Shown here: positions 13,319 to 24,487 of the stretch, piece by piece
How the letters are laid out: the number at the start of each line of letters is the position of its first letter
Numbering within the stretch: the first letter of the stretch is position 1
NCBI GenBank assembly: GCA_033439795.1
Contig: JAUTDP010000001.1
Coordinates: 4,030,001-4,094,000 of the forward strand
Source of the DNA: Sordaria brevicollis
Lineage: Eukaryota; Ascomycota; Sordariomycetes; Sordariales; Sordariaceae
Length of the DNA stretch: 64,000 bases
Direction: 5' to 3'
Notes under the pieces: generated by a model
The model's database searches: none
What the model saw: the letters and a program-made list of their open reading frames with translations, nothing else
Told to the model about the DNA's origin: nothing
Translations under genes and position numbers: made by a program

Positions 13319-16300
13319 ATTATAAAATTATTCTTAATATATTAAAGAGGTATCCAAATATCCTAAATTTATTTACCGATTAAAGTAATTATAATATATA
13401 CCCTCGTAATTAATTATAATAGCGTATACCCCCAATGAAAAGGCTACTACGGCTAAAACCGCTAAGCTATTTACTATTAAAAACGCTTAAATAAACGAAA
13501 TTTAAAAGAAGAATATATTTAATAAATTCGTAATCGAGCAAATTAAATTTAATATTATAAATATATTTATTACTTTTAATATAATAATCTAGTAAAATAA
13601 TACTTTTAAGTATTATTCGTTTAATAATATTATAATTGATACCTTTAAAGAAGAATAGGATATTTAATTACATAATATCAATAAATTTAATTTAAAGGAT
13701 TATAATATTCCGGAGGATATAAATAAAATTATTATATTTTTTAATTAGAAAATTATTAATAAATTCGCCGACGTTCGTTATATATTTAATACGGAGAATT
13801 TATTCGGCTTTTTATATACGAAGATTAATATAATTACGAAATATTAAACCTAATATAATAAGGGTTATTTAACCTTTACCTTTAAAGTTCTAATAGCTAC
13901 GGGCTAAAATTATTAAGAATAGAATAATAATAATATTTTATTAATAAATTTCAATACTTTCAAATCTATTATCGAAGACCCCGAAGGCGTATATACTATT
14001 TTCGAAGAAATTAAATTACGAATTATCTTAATTAAGGCTATTCTTTCCTAATAATAAGGATATTAAATTATCGCTATTAATTTAAATATTAATTTAAAAT
14101 AAATATACGAATACGCCGCCAATTTATTAAAATATTAAAAAGGCGCTAAAATAAATAACGAATACTTCTATAAAGACTTATATAAAGAATAAAGTAAAAA
14201 TATATTCCTAATATACTAATTATTAAAAGCCTATAGGAGTAAAAATCCCAATTTCGAACCGGACGATTACGAAACTTTATATTATAAAAACGCCGCATTA
14301 CGTAAAAAGAATTATAAATTCCAAATTTAATTTACTACGCTACGTTAAATTACCGAATATTCTAATAAAGGAATTTAAAATAATATTCCGTTTAACGATA
14401 AATAAAACGACGACCCGTTTAACGATAAAGAAATTTAAAACGATACTTTATTTAATAATAGCCGTACCGATAAATAAAATACCCTTTATAAATAAAAAAA
14501 TAATTTTTTAATTAAAAATTACCCTTTTTATCCCCGCTTCTTTACTAAATAAAATAAAACCCGTTATAATTTAATCGAAAAAAAAAAGGAGTTTATTAAA
14601 ATTAAAAATAATTTAATAATTATAAAGGTTTAAACCGAAGAATTAAGAAGAATAATAATTACTCGGGATAATAATATAATCGATTTATATATTATAATCG
14701 CTACCCTAATTAAAAAGAATATCGACCTCCGTAAAAAAAATATTAATTTCCGTAAAAAGAAGGTCGCTTTCTTAATTCCCGAAAATTTCGAACGTTACGA
14801 CCGTACCGATTATACCGACCGTAACGAGGATAATAACGAAAAAGGCCGTTATAAAGAGACCCTTATTATTAATTTCTCTATAATTAACCGTAAACGCTTA
14901 TTAATTAAAGAAAAGGACCCGCCCTATTTTTATAATAAAAAGGATAAGGATATTATTACCTTCGACGTTTAATATCGCTATATTTTTAATAAATTTAAAT
15001 TAAACGTTAATTACTTCTCCAATAATGAAATTAAAAAAATATATATCGAGAACCGTACTACTGGCAAAATTACTTAAAACTTCGAATTATACTTCGCCGA
15101 TAGCCCCTATAATATTAAAACCTTTAATAAATTATTAATTTATTTATATACCGAATACTACGATTATAATTATAAAGAGAAGGCTATTTACGAATTTAAC
15201 GATTTAAAATTTAAAATAAATAATTTTTTTTAAGAATTTTATAATAAATTTATTCGTTTAATTAAAAAATATAGTCGCTTACTTAATTTATAGAAGTAAA
15301 AATTCAATTAGAAATTCCCCGGTAATATTTAGAATGCACTTTTCTAAAAATACGGATAGAAGGATATAATTTTTAATTAATACGCCTTAAAAATTAAAAA
15401 AGTAATCGAAATTAATTAACGTATTTTCTATAATAATAAGGCTAAAAAGGATAATAAAAATAAAGATAAAAATACTTCCTCTTCTTCGAATTTATTTAAT
15501 AAAGTTAAAGGTTCTAATAATTTTAATAAAAATTTTAATAATACTATTAATAATAATATTAATACCGGTAGTAATAATCGAAATAATTCTTATTACGCCC
15601 CCGATATAATTTGTAAAAAAGTTCGCAAATTATTCGAAGAAAATAAATATTTCGTATATAAAGAAATTAAATACCGTTTTTATAATTATTTTAACCGCTA
15701 TAATAATAACCCTAACCGTATTAATAAATTCGTCGACTATTATAATTATAAAAATAAAGAAAATAATAAACCGGCCGATAATAAAACGGAAAATTAACTA
15801 CTTTAAAAATATTAAACTCCCTCCCAAGAATTAAATTAATAAGTATTTATTCTAAAAAAAATTTAAAAAAAATATTACCGGAGAATATAAAATTAAATAA
15901 AGGATTTTTAAAAAATTATTTAAGTAAGCTAACTTTAATTACATCCTATATTATAATAAATAATAATAAAAAAACTTTATTTACGAATAATACGTTTATT
16001 AATTCGGGAATAAATAATAATATCTTTATAAATAAGGATTTTATAAATAATATAATAAAATAAAGAGTAGAAAGATTATATAGGTTCTAACCGTACGCCG
16101 TAGGAAACTATACCGAATAATATAGCGAAATAATTAATTAATATTTAAAAAGACCGATTAAAGTATAAAGCTAAAAATTTAATAAAGAAATAATAATTAT
16201 CGTTAATTCGGGCTATAATATTATCTTAGGTAAATATTAATTAAAAAAATATAAAATCCTAATAAACGTCGCTAATATTAAATTAATCTTCGACAAAATT

Positions 16301-16849
16301 ACTACTACCCTTTCGGTATTTAATAAACGAATTTCTAAATTCGAAACCCTTATTAATATAATTCCCTTACTATCGCCTTTAATAAAATATAACCGACCGA
16401 CCGAATTTTTCGAAAAATTTAAAGAAAAACCTATTCGATTAGGAAAGGATAAAAATTTAATAAAAATAGAATGCGAATTAATAAATTAACGCGCCTTATA
16501 ATAAGAAAACGATAATATAATATTTACGTAATATAAATATATCAAAATATTCGAAACCGAACGAAAGAATAATCTTTATTAAAAAAAAGATGCGTATAAC
16601 CGATACCGATTAAAATATAATGGTATAAAATAATATAAATATTATAATAACCTTACTATCGTCGGTATTAACGCTTTCTTTATATTTATTAAATAAAAAT
16701 ATATAAAAATTATTAACCTTTATAAATTCGATTAATTTATCGACGATTAAAAAAAATAAACTTTCGTTAAAAATAAAATAAAATTATATAAGCGAATTAA
16801 AAAAGAAATCCCCAAATACGCCTATAAATATTTAAACGTATTTAATAAA

Positions 16850-19800
16850 AAGGAATTTAATATTTTATTAGATTACTATATTAACGATTATAAAATTACT
16901 TTAATAAATAGAGCGAAACCTAAAGACTTTAATTATAATCTATTATATAAAATATTAATAAACGAATTAAAAATTTACCGGAAATATATTAATAAAATAT
17001 TAATTAAAGGGTTTATCGAAAATAATTCGGCCCTATAAGTAGCGCCTATCCTTTTCGCACTTAAAATTAATAATAGATTAAAATTCTATATAAATTACCA
17101 AAAATTCAACGCTATTATTCGGAAAAATAAATACCTATTACCCCTTATCGACGAAACTATCGCCCGAATTAATTAAGTAAAGATTTTCTCAAAAATAGAT
17201 ATTTAATAAATATTTTACTAGATATATATATATTTAAATAACGAAAAATTAACGACGTTCCGAATAAAATATAGCGCTTATAAATATAAAATCCTACCTT
17301 TCGGGTTAATTAATAACCCATTTACCTTTTAATAATATATTAATAAAACCTTAATAGGATATTTCGACGATTTTTATAGCGCGTATATCGATAATATTCT
17401 TATTTTTTCGAATAATTTAGAAGAATATAAAATTTATATTAAAAAAGTATTAGCGAGGCTAAAGGCGGCTAATTTATAGGCGGATTTAAATAAATACGAA
17501 TTTTATATTGAAAAAACTAAATTTTTAAATTTCATTATTAAAATTAATAGTATATTAATAAACTTCTAAAAAATTATAATTGTAAAAGACTAGTAAGTTT
17601 TAACGAATATATAAAGGATATAATCTTTCCTAAACTTCTATAATTTCTATAAGCGCTTCGTTAAAAATTATAATCGGATAGCGAAGCCTTTAATAATTAT
17701 AATTAAAAAAAGAGAAATTTTCAATTAGAATAAAAATTATTAAACTATATTTAAAAAATTTAAAAATCGTTTATTATTAACGCCTATTTTAACCTATTTC
17801 TAATACGAACGCCCAATACGTATAGAAACGGATACGTCCGATAGAATAATAGCCGGCGTATTATTATAATTAATCGATAATAAATAACGACCGGTTACTT
17901 TTTATTTAAAAATAATATACGGCGTAAAATATAATTATTCTATCTATAATAAAAAATTAATAATTATTATTAAAGCTTTATAATATTAGAAAACCGAATT
18001 TATTAATTTATACGAACCCTTTTTAATCCTAACGAATAATAAAATCCTCAAATAATTTAATATTAAAAGATTTTTAAATTTACGATAAATTAAATAGGCC
18101 GAATTCCTATCCTAATATTATTTTGTTATTTTTTACTAATTAAAAAAGGAAAACGGTATAACGGACGTATTATTAAAGAAGGTAAAGAATTTAAAGAATT
18201 AAAAGGCGAAATAAAAAGTATAAAAAACCTTTTAAATTTTTAAAAATTTTAATAATAATCGGATAATATAATTTAATAATATAATTAATAGTATTAATAC
18301 AATTTACGTATTAATTATATCCTTAAGTACGGCTATTATAAAGATTAACCCTAAAATTGTAGAGGGAATTCGAAAAGAACGATTAGAAGGCTATTTACTT
18401 ATAAATCGCTTTATTTTCGAAAATAAAATATACCCGGATCTAAAAATCTATCGAAATATAATTAAAAGGGGGGGGAACGGGTATCGATTTATTACTAATA
18501 AAATTCTCACCTATTTCGATAAATTTATCGTACTACCTAGCCCTTTAAAAACCTAAATTATTTACGAATTATATATAAAAATTATTATTACTTATTTAAA
18601 CTAAAATAAAATAAAACGCTTAATATTTATATAATATTAATAATTAAAAATAATTAGTAACGTCGATCGTTTCGTCGTTAATTATATAATATATTATACT
18701 TCGAAAGTTCCCCGAAATAAAACCCCTAGTAAATTAGAGTCTATCCTAACGGTTTAGCGTACTTAATAGAATTTAATCGTAAATTTCAAAATTATACTTA
18801 AGGATAAATAAAAATTCGATAATATATTTATAATAATAAACCAATTAAATAAAATATTATAGATTATCCTTTACTTTATAATAGTAATAATTTAAAATGT
18901 AACCTATATATATTACGAGGGCCTTTACTATATTTATAAATTATTAAACGAAATTATTTCGGATAGAGGCCCCTAATTTATATTGGATTTTATAAACGAA
19001 TTAATTAAAATTCTAAATATTAAATAGAAATTAGCCTCTTTGGGATATAATTAAATTACGGGGTAGGCCGAAATTATAAATAAATATTTCGACTAGCGTT
19101 TTTATCCCTTCGTTAACTACTTCTAAAATAATTAATTAAAAGCGATCCCGATAATAAATATAATATAAATAAAAATACCGTATAATAATCTAAATAGAAT
19201 ATAACTATACAAAATATTAAAAAGATTCCCAATACCCGGAATTTTAAATTAAAAGGCTTAAATTAACTTCAACGGCGTATAATTAATAATTAGAGAGAAA
19301 TTTAACCGGGAAGATATATAAAATTTAATAAATCGGATCCGAAAATACGTAAATAAAGTAAGAGAATTTATTATTAAAACTTAAGAACGGATAATTAAAT
19401 AATTAAATAAATATTAACGCGTCCCGGATTTCGGACCCGGTAATAAAATATTTATTATTAAATAGAACGAATTTATAGACCGGCTAAACTATAAATTCGA
19501 TTTTCCTTTAACGAATTAATATTTTAAAATTAAGGAAAAATATAATTATTTATTTAAATTAAAAATATTAAAGGGTTAAAGAAGAATAAATATTTTTTAT
19601 ACTAATAAGCTTCGGAAATATTTTAATAACCCGTTACTTAATTAAAAGTTAAAAGAGCCAATAAAGGAGTATATAAGAAATAATATCGAATAGGAAATAG
19701 AAGAAATTTTAACTTTTCGGGTATATTTTAGTAAATTCTAATACTAAACAAATTAGAAAGGATATAACCTAAACCCAAAGTTCTATAATACTAAGAATTT

Positions 19801-19900
19801 TAAGAATTTACCTAAATTCTTAAAAGTATATTACGAGGTATACCCTAAATATTTAAGGCCGCTTATACGTTTAGAAGAATAATTATAGAAGGCTAAAGCG
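16850..19900 (+). pseudogene. Element C pol relic: gypsy reverse transcriptase, integrase and chromodomain
   Basis: About 17140-17220 reads as P-L-I-D-E-T-I-A-R-I followed by F-S-K-I-D, the start of a gypsy reverse transcriptase. About 17250-17340 keeps the Y-K-I-L-P-F-G-L-I-N pattern, and 17385-17412 a mutated Y-I-D-N-I-L-I-F-S active site (normally Y-x-D-D). RNase H and integrase follow. At about 19690-19860 an E-I-E-E-I-L lead, K-G-Y-N and N-F-K-N-L-P-K-F-L pattern matches a chromodomain. Stops at TAA/TAG are dense, so there is no functional product. Confidence 0.85.
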
Positions 19901-20066
19901 GAGGAATTCGATAAAAATTATCCGGAGGATAACGTTCCTTTAAAGAAAGGTATAAAGAAATTAAGGAGGGCGGTAGACGCTAGGAAGTAAGGGATTTACT
20001 TTATATATAATAATAATTATAATATTTCGAAAATTCGGAGCGAATTTTTTTCGAAGGGGGGGGTAA

Positions 20067-20327
20067 TATTACGGCATTGGCGGATAGGGTATAGGGACCC
20101 TATTTAATAGACCGGTTATCGTTTGGGCAGTCACCCTAATAGAGGTTGACTGCATTAGCGTACGTAATTGCGTGCCACCTTCGTAGGTCGCCCGCGCCTA
20201 GGTATAAACCTTGGCGCGGGGCGCGCCCTTTGTTCGTTTTCTTCTTTTCTTCTTCATTTTGTGATTCTACAATAGACCTAGATTCAACGTGTTAAGCTTG
20301 TCTCTCGTGACCACGTCGCTCGTGACA
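20067..20327 (+). repeat. Right LTR of element C (261 bp)
   Basis: It is co-linear with 13058-13318. Here the inner (5') 110 bp carry RIP-type changes and the outer 150 bp are nearly unmutated, the mirror image of the left LTR. Confidence 0.94.
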
Positions 20328-20332
20328 AAACC

Positions 20333-21020
20333 CTTTTAACGTTATAACGCTTTTATATCGTTAATATAATATTAAAAATTATTCGACGTTTAAGTAATTA
20401 AAAAACGTATAAATTATATTACCGCTAAAGCCCGTTTATTTATAAAGGAGGTTTAAAAGAAATAGAAGTATTATATTAATGCTTATAAATCGGACGCTTT
20501 AAAATACGTAATCGGGGATAAAATTTAAATTAATATTAAATATTAAAATTAAGGCCGCTTATTCCCTAAATTAATTAATAAATAAATAGGCCTATTCGTT
20601 ATTAAAAAAATATATTATTAAATAATCGCCCTTATTATAAATATAATATATAAAATCTTTTTTATTTTTTATATTTCTTTCGTCTAATTTTATTAAAAAA
20701 ATTTACTTAATTAAGAAATTTTTAACGAAACCTTCGATTAATAAATAAAGGGTATTATTATTTTTAAAACGATATCCGGTAAAGAAGAATAATATTTCGA
20801 ACGTATTTGTAATTCTAAATAATCTTTAAAAGGTAAATTACTTTATAAAATTAAATAGCCCCGACTTTACCCGCCGGATTAACGCCCCGTAGAGGATTTC
20901 TAAGTTAATATAAATAATATTTAAGATTTTTATATTAAATACCCGTATAAATTAAACCCTAAATTTAATAGGACTTTAAGCTTAACGTTAGCGAAAATTA
21001 AACGAAATTTTAAAGGAATA
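20333..21020 (+). pseudogene. Element B pol relic, part 2: integrase C-terminus and chromodomain
   Basis: This continues the integrase frame broken at 13052. The I-G-(L/P)-F-V-I-K-K pattern near 20590-20610 corresponds to the 'kl.xkxxGPFxVxex' segment after the gypsy integrase. The Y-K-I-K-x-P-R-L-Y-P-P-D-x-R-P-V-E-D-F run near 20840-20900 resembles the W-x-P-x-x-x-(F/L) end of a chromodomain. It is full of stops. The assignment rests on pattern order and is less certain than part 1. Confidence 0.7.
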
Positions 21021-21059
21021 TAATGTAATTAACGGTTTACCCGAATTTAATTTGTCTTT

Positions 21060-21161
21060 TATATATAAATTATAATACGCCCCTTCGGTTTCCTATATAT
21101 AAATTATAATATATCCCTATAGTCTCCTACGTATATATTATAATACGCTTCTATAATCTTT
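21060..21161 (+). repeat. Three tandem 34-bp units in the 3' part of element B
   Basis: Units 21060-21093, 21094-21127 and 21128-21161 each follow the pattern TATATATAAATTATAAT, then a C/T-rich half ending in TCC or TTT. Units one and two share their first 17 bases exactly. Differences between units are mostly C/T, as expected when a tandem repeat is RIP-mutated after duplication. Confidence 0.8.
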
Positions 21162-21289
21162 TTTTACGGTTTTAATTTATAAATTATATAATTATATTAT
21201 TTAAACTTTAAATTTTATCTTTTCTAATATTTCTTTATAGCGAAATATAATAATAAAATTGTATTTTTATTATCGTTTTCCTATCGAAG

Positions 21290-21967
21290 TATTATATTTT
21301 TATTAATTATCCTCTACTAAAATTTATTATTTCCGAAGCGAAGCTTTAACGTTTTATTAACTATTTAAACGAAAATTTACGTAGGGAAATTATTTATAAT
21401 TTATATAATTTCTTCCTTTTAATATTCGGGATTAGTATTTTTAATAATACTAATTATACGAATTATTTCCGTTTCGATTATATTATAAAAACGCTTTTTA
21501 ATAAGAAATTAAATTAATTAGTTAAGGTCGCTATAAATAAAGCGTATTAATTATTTCCTTTTAATATTAATATTCTTATACGGGAATATTTATAACGGGA
21601 CGTTTAAGAATTAATTATATTAAGGCCTAAGTACGCTTATTGGTAATTTTTTTAACGGCGGCGTACTATAAAATAATTAATATTACGCTATATATTCGCT
21701 TACCCCTTAATAATATATTTATAATATCCTTAATAACTTTCTTAGGGCCCGAAAACCTAAATTCAATTTTAATAACCGCTTTAATAATATTGAAATATAT
21801 TAGGAAATTTCTAATAGCGATTGCGATATACGTATATAACGCCTCCTTTTAAATAAAAGTTCTATTAGCGTCGTATTTTTAAAATTTAATTAATTAGCGA
21901 ATTAAAATAGTAATATCGGTTTTATCGCTAATTATTAGGATAATAAATTTATTTTATTAATAAAATA

Positions 21968-22001
<34 letters not shown>

Positions 22002-22420
22002 TTAAATTTATTTCGTCGCAATTCGTTTTATAATTAATATATTCGTAATATTTCTTCTTTTTATTTAAAGGGTAGAAATACCGAAGCGTTATAGGAATAT
22101 TACTATTTAAAATAGTATTTTTAATAATAAATTTTAAATAAATTATATAGCTTATACTTTTAATAGGAACCGTATTAGAATCCTTACGAAAGCGACGGTG
22201 AGGAGGTATAATAACGTTAAGGAAATGCGCGAAATTTTTAAAAAATTTACTTTATTATAAGCGAAGAAGGAGTATTTATTACGCGAGGAATTTAGGGAGC
22301 GTTAAAATTATATTAATAAAAATTATAAAAAAGAAAGGAAGGAGAGAAAGAGAGTTTAAAGGTTTAGAAATTTAATTAAAATAGGAAGGGAAGAATTATA
22401 AACCTATATATTATTTTAAT
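21290..22420 (+). pseudogene. Unidentified RIP-degraded coding relic downstream of the element B chromodomain
   Basis: One plus-strand frame from about 21330 to 21640 has few stops and reads like protein, with N-Y-L-N-E-N-L, I-F-G-I-S-I-F and F-N-I-N-I-L-I-R-E-Y. A charged lysine/arginine/glutamate-rich stretch follows at about 22180-22360. It matches none of the retrotransposon domains I can recognise and lies after the chromodomain, where many gypsy elements have only a short untranslated stretch. It may be an extra ORF carried by the element or a fragment of another insertion. No function is proposed. Confidence 0.4.
21975..22001 (+). repeat. 27-bp adenine homopolymer
   Basis: An uninterrupted A run at 21975-22001 lies inside the unidentified 3' segment of element B. 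It could be a slippage product in AT-rich DNA or the poly(A) tail of a retroposed fragment. No target duplication was identified around it. Confidence 0.9.
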
Positions 22421-22622
22421 TATCCGGATTCGGCCTAACGTAATATTATTTATAATTGCCGTAATAAATAATCGTTAAATTTATTATATTTATTTCGACG
22501 TACGCGATAATATAGGCCACCCGCTATTATTACGCTTATAATTTATTAATTAGCCTATAGGGGTATTAATATATTAATTTTATTAATAATTGAGGTTAAT
22601 TGCGTTTTGGAGCCGGGGGTAT

Positions 22623-22826
22623 TATTACGGTACTAAATTATCGGTAACGCTCCCTAAACGTTTTAGCACCGAATTATTAGCGGAGTATAGTCGTGCCTAT
22701 AGTTATATTTCTATTTTATTTATATATATAATCTAGGAGTAGAATTTTCGCTGCTCTTTTTCGATTTTTTCCCCTTTGTACAATAATACGTCTTCTCTAA
22801 GCCTCTGCTAGATCGGTATCGTGATA
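22623..22826 (+). repeat. Right LTR of element B (204 bp)
   Basis: It is co-linear with 7677-7880. Inner (left) bases are AT-converted (for example CTAAACGTTTTAG against CTAAGCGTCTTAG). The outer end keeps CTAGATCGGTATCGTGATA. Confidence 0.93.
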
Positions 22827-22831
22827 CTCCT

Positions 22832-23346
22832 TACGATTTTATTACCCCTTAATTTATTAAAGATATAACCCAATAATTAAACCCGCAACTTTTTAACTCC
22901 GCGAAATTCGCTATTATACGGAATTTTAAAAATCGATTTATAATATTTCATAAGAATTTTAAAAATCGACTTACGGCTATTCCTCACCTTCTTATAGCCT
23001 TATAATTATATTTTTACTACTATTATATTTACTTCGACGAAATGAATCGATTAGTATTATTTACGAGGTTTTACAACTACTACATTAAAAGTTCTTACTA
23101 TTTTTATATTTTTTATTATTTTTTTTCTCTTAAGAACTTCTCCCTTTAATTATTTTTTCTTTATATATCCCCTCCGGTAATAATCCTTTTTCCCATTAGG
23201 TTTTACTAGTATTAACCGTAATGGGCGAAGAAGAGAGTTATTTATAAATAACCTCGCTTTTACCGCTTTTAATAATTGCTCTCTTTATTTCTTCGTTTAC
23301 CCGTTTGTTATTATATAAAGCAATTTATATTTAGATCGAGGGGGAG
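22832..23346 (+). other. 3' remnant of element A between the element B target duplication and the right LTR of A
   Basis: This is AT-rich continuation of element A after the nested insertion. No protein domain is recognisable. It should hold the 3' untranslated part and it ends in the purine-rich tract GAGGGGGAG directly before the LTR. Confidence 0.7.
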
Positions 23347-23522
23347 TATTAAAGCCATTTATATGTTTTGGTATAATGGATACGATCTACACATAGTTTC
23401 CCTTGTATATATAGCTAGACTTCGTCTCCCTCCTCTCTTGCTCTCTCTCTCTCTTCAATCAATCAAACTTCACTACCACATTTTCGCCTCCCTCACGTGA
23501 TGTTCATCCGTATGGTTCAACA
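23347..23522 (+). repeat. Right LTR of element A (176 bp)
   Basis: It is co-linear with 1311-1486. The inner bases (TATTAAAGCCATTTATATG) are RIP-altered relative to the left copy. The outer end CCGTATGGTTCAACA is intact and abuts unique DNA. Confidence 0.93.
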
Positions 23523-23527
23523 GGGAG

Positions 23528-24487
23528 GGTGTCAAACGAAGAGGTAGTTGTGGACAAGGTGATGTTAAGTCCAGTTCGGGGCAGAAGTCCAGATTTGACA
23601 CAATTTTCCAAAACAACAGAACTTCTCATTGATGTCAGTGAGCTTCTCGGGTTGCGACTGCTGTCTAGAAAGCCGACATTTTGGTGGCCACGTTCATCTT
23701 GTGACTGTGTGTCGCGGCCGGCAGATGCAAACCCGGTCCTGAATGACTGCACTTCCTTACTGCACGGTTTGCCCCTTCCCACAAACCGACCAACCAACAT
23801 CTACCGTAACCGTTTACCGTACAGCTTGCTGTCACTTGGCAACCAGTTGCCGTCCCGGAACTGGGCCAACGTCTCTTTCCCGTCAAGCATCGGATGCTCA
23901 ATTCCAAAAATTGAAAGTTCACCACCTCAATTCACATCACCAAACTCGCCGACAGAATGGGTCTCCACGAACATCCTAAAAATGCCTTTGCGCATCACGA
24001 AACCGGGCCGTTCAAAACACGAGCAGTCGGCACAGTGCATCACTCTGTAATTAGCGCTTCTGATGTTCTCATTGGGTAGCCATCAGATCTGTGACGGCTC
24101 TAACGGTAACCGGCCATTTACCGAAGCCTTCCTAGTGGTCCGCCAGTATAGCACCCCATCACGGTCGGCCGCATCGCAATTCTAGGCCAATTTCAAGGGT
24201 GTCTCTGCGCTTAACTAAGCGCTCGAGGAAGATGGACTCGTCTCATAGGCGCCCACGGTCATAGAGATTTGAACAGAAGAGTTGTTGGAGAAGGTAAAGG
24301 TGATGGCGACCATGTTTACATATACGCTGTGTGCAGTCCCACAGTAAGTGATATGTCTTGAATTGCTTCATTATCGGACCTCTGTTATCTATAATTGTGT
24401 AGTTACCAACCCGCTGGCGGGTGTTAGCAAGAAAGGGGTGAATTCACGTTCGTTTCAAGCAAGGAGCAAAGGCCGAAGCTGCTCAAG
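23528..24487. other. Non-repetitive DNA upstream of the DUF3433 gene, one doubtful ORF
   Basis: Composition returns to normal immediately at the end of the LTR. A plus-strand frame without its own ATG near the start is open for 173 codons (23529-24050), and a minus-strand frame overlaps part of it. Neither has a recognisable domain. The remainder, 24051-24487, should contain the promoter and perhaps a first exon of the downstream gene: a 3' splice-like TGTTAG ends at 24427 in front of a frame (24428-24518) continuous with the gene. Confidence 0.45.

Larger units (their letters stand above)
13058..20327 (+). mobile_element. Element C: RIP-inactivated Ty3/gypsy chromovirus nested inside element B
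   Basis: It is bounded by two 261-bp LTRs (13058-13318 and 20067-20327) and a perfect target duplication, AAACC (13053-13057 and 20328-20332). Inferred LTR ends are TGTCACG...CGTGACA. A G8 run lies just before the right LTR as polypurine tract. The element is 7,270 bp. The plus strand encodes a broken Gag-Pol with reverse transcriptase, RNase H, integrase and a C-terminal chromodomain. It interrupts the integrase C-terminal part of element B, so it is the youngest of the three insertions. Confidence 0.94.
7677..22826 (+). mobile_element. Element B: RIP-inactivated Ty3/gypsy chromovirus nested in element A
   Basis: Direct LTRs of 204 bp (7677-7880 and 22623-22826) are flanked by a perfect target duplication, CTCCT (7672-7676 and 22827-22831). 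The inferred original ends are TGTYACG...CGTGACA. It lies in element A downstream of A's RNase H. Removing nested element C leaves 7,875 bp. Reverse transcriptase (about 10720-11150), RNase H, integrase (about 12590-13050) and, across the element C insertion, a chromodomain-like C-terminus (about 20830-21010) run in gypsy order on the plus strand. About 1.6 kb between the chromodomain and the right LTR is longer than usual and holds tandem repeats and an unidentified relic. Confidence 0.92.
1311..23522 (+). mobile_element. Element A: RIP-inactivated Ty1/copia LTR retrotransposon, outermost shell of the nest
   Basis: It is bounded by two 176-bp direct LTRs (1311-1486 and 23347-23522) and a perfect 5-bp target duplication, GGGAG (1306-1310 and 23523-23527). 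The inferred original LTR ends are TGTTGAA...TTCAACA. The left TG is now TA, a RIP-type change. A purine-rich tract, GAGGGGGAG, directly precedes the right LTR. Removing nested element B and one of its duplication copies leaves 7,057 bp. Domain order on the plus strand is integrase (about 4560-5290), reverse transcriptase (about 6110-6700), then RNase H (about 6860-7160). Integrase before reverse transcriptase is diagnostic of copia. All frames are broken by TAA/TAG codons in TpA-rich DNA, so it is dead. Confidence 0.93.

Noticed and set aside
21640..21852. 70-codon hydrophobic ORF
   Set aside because: It lies in RIPed element B sequence; the Ile/Leu richness reflects AT-rich codons.
23504..23800. 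98-codon minus-strand ORF beginning inside the element A LTR
   Set aside because: Its 3' end lies in the LTR and there is no recognisable domain; treated as chance.
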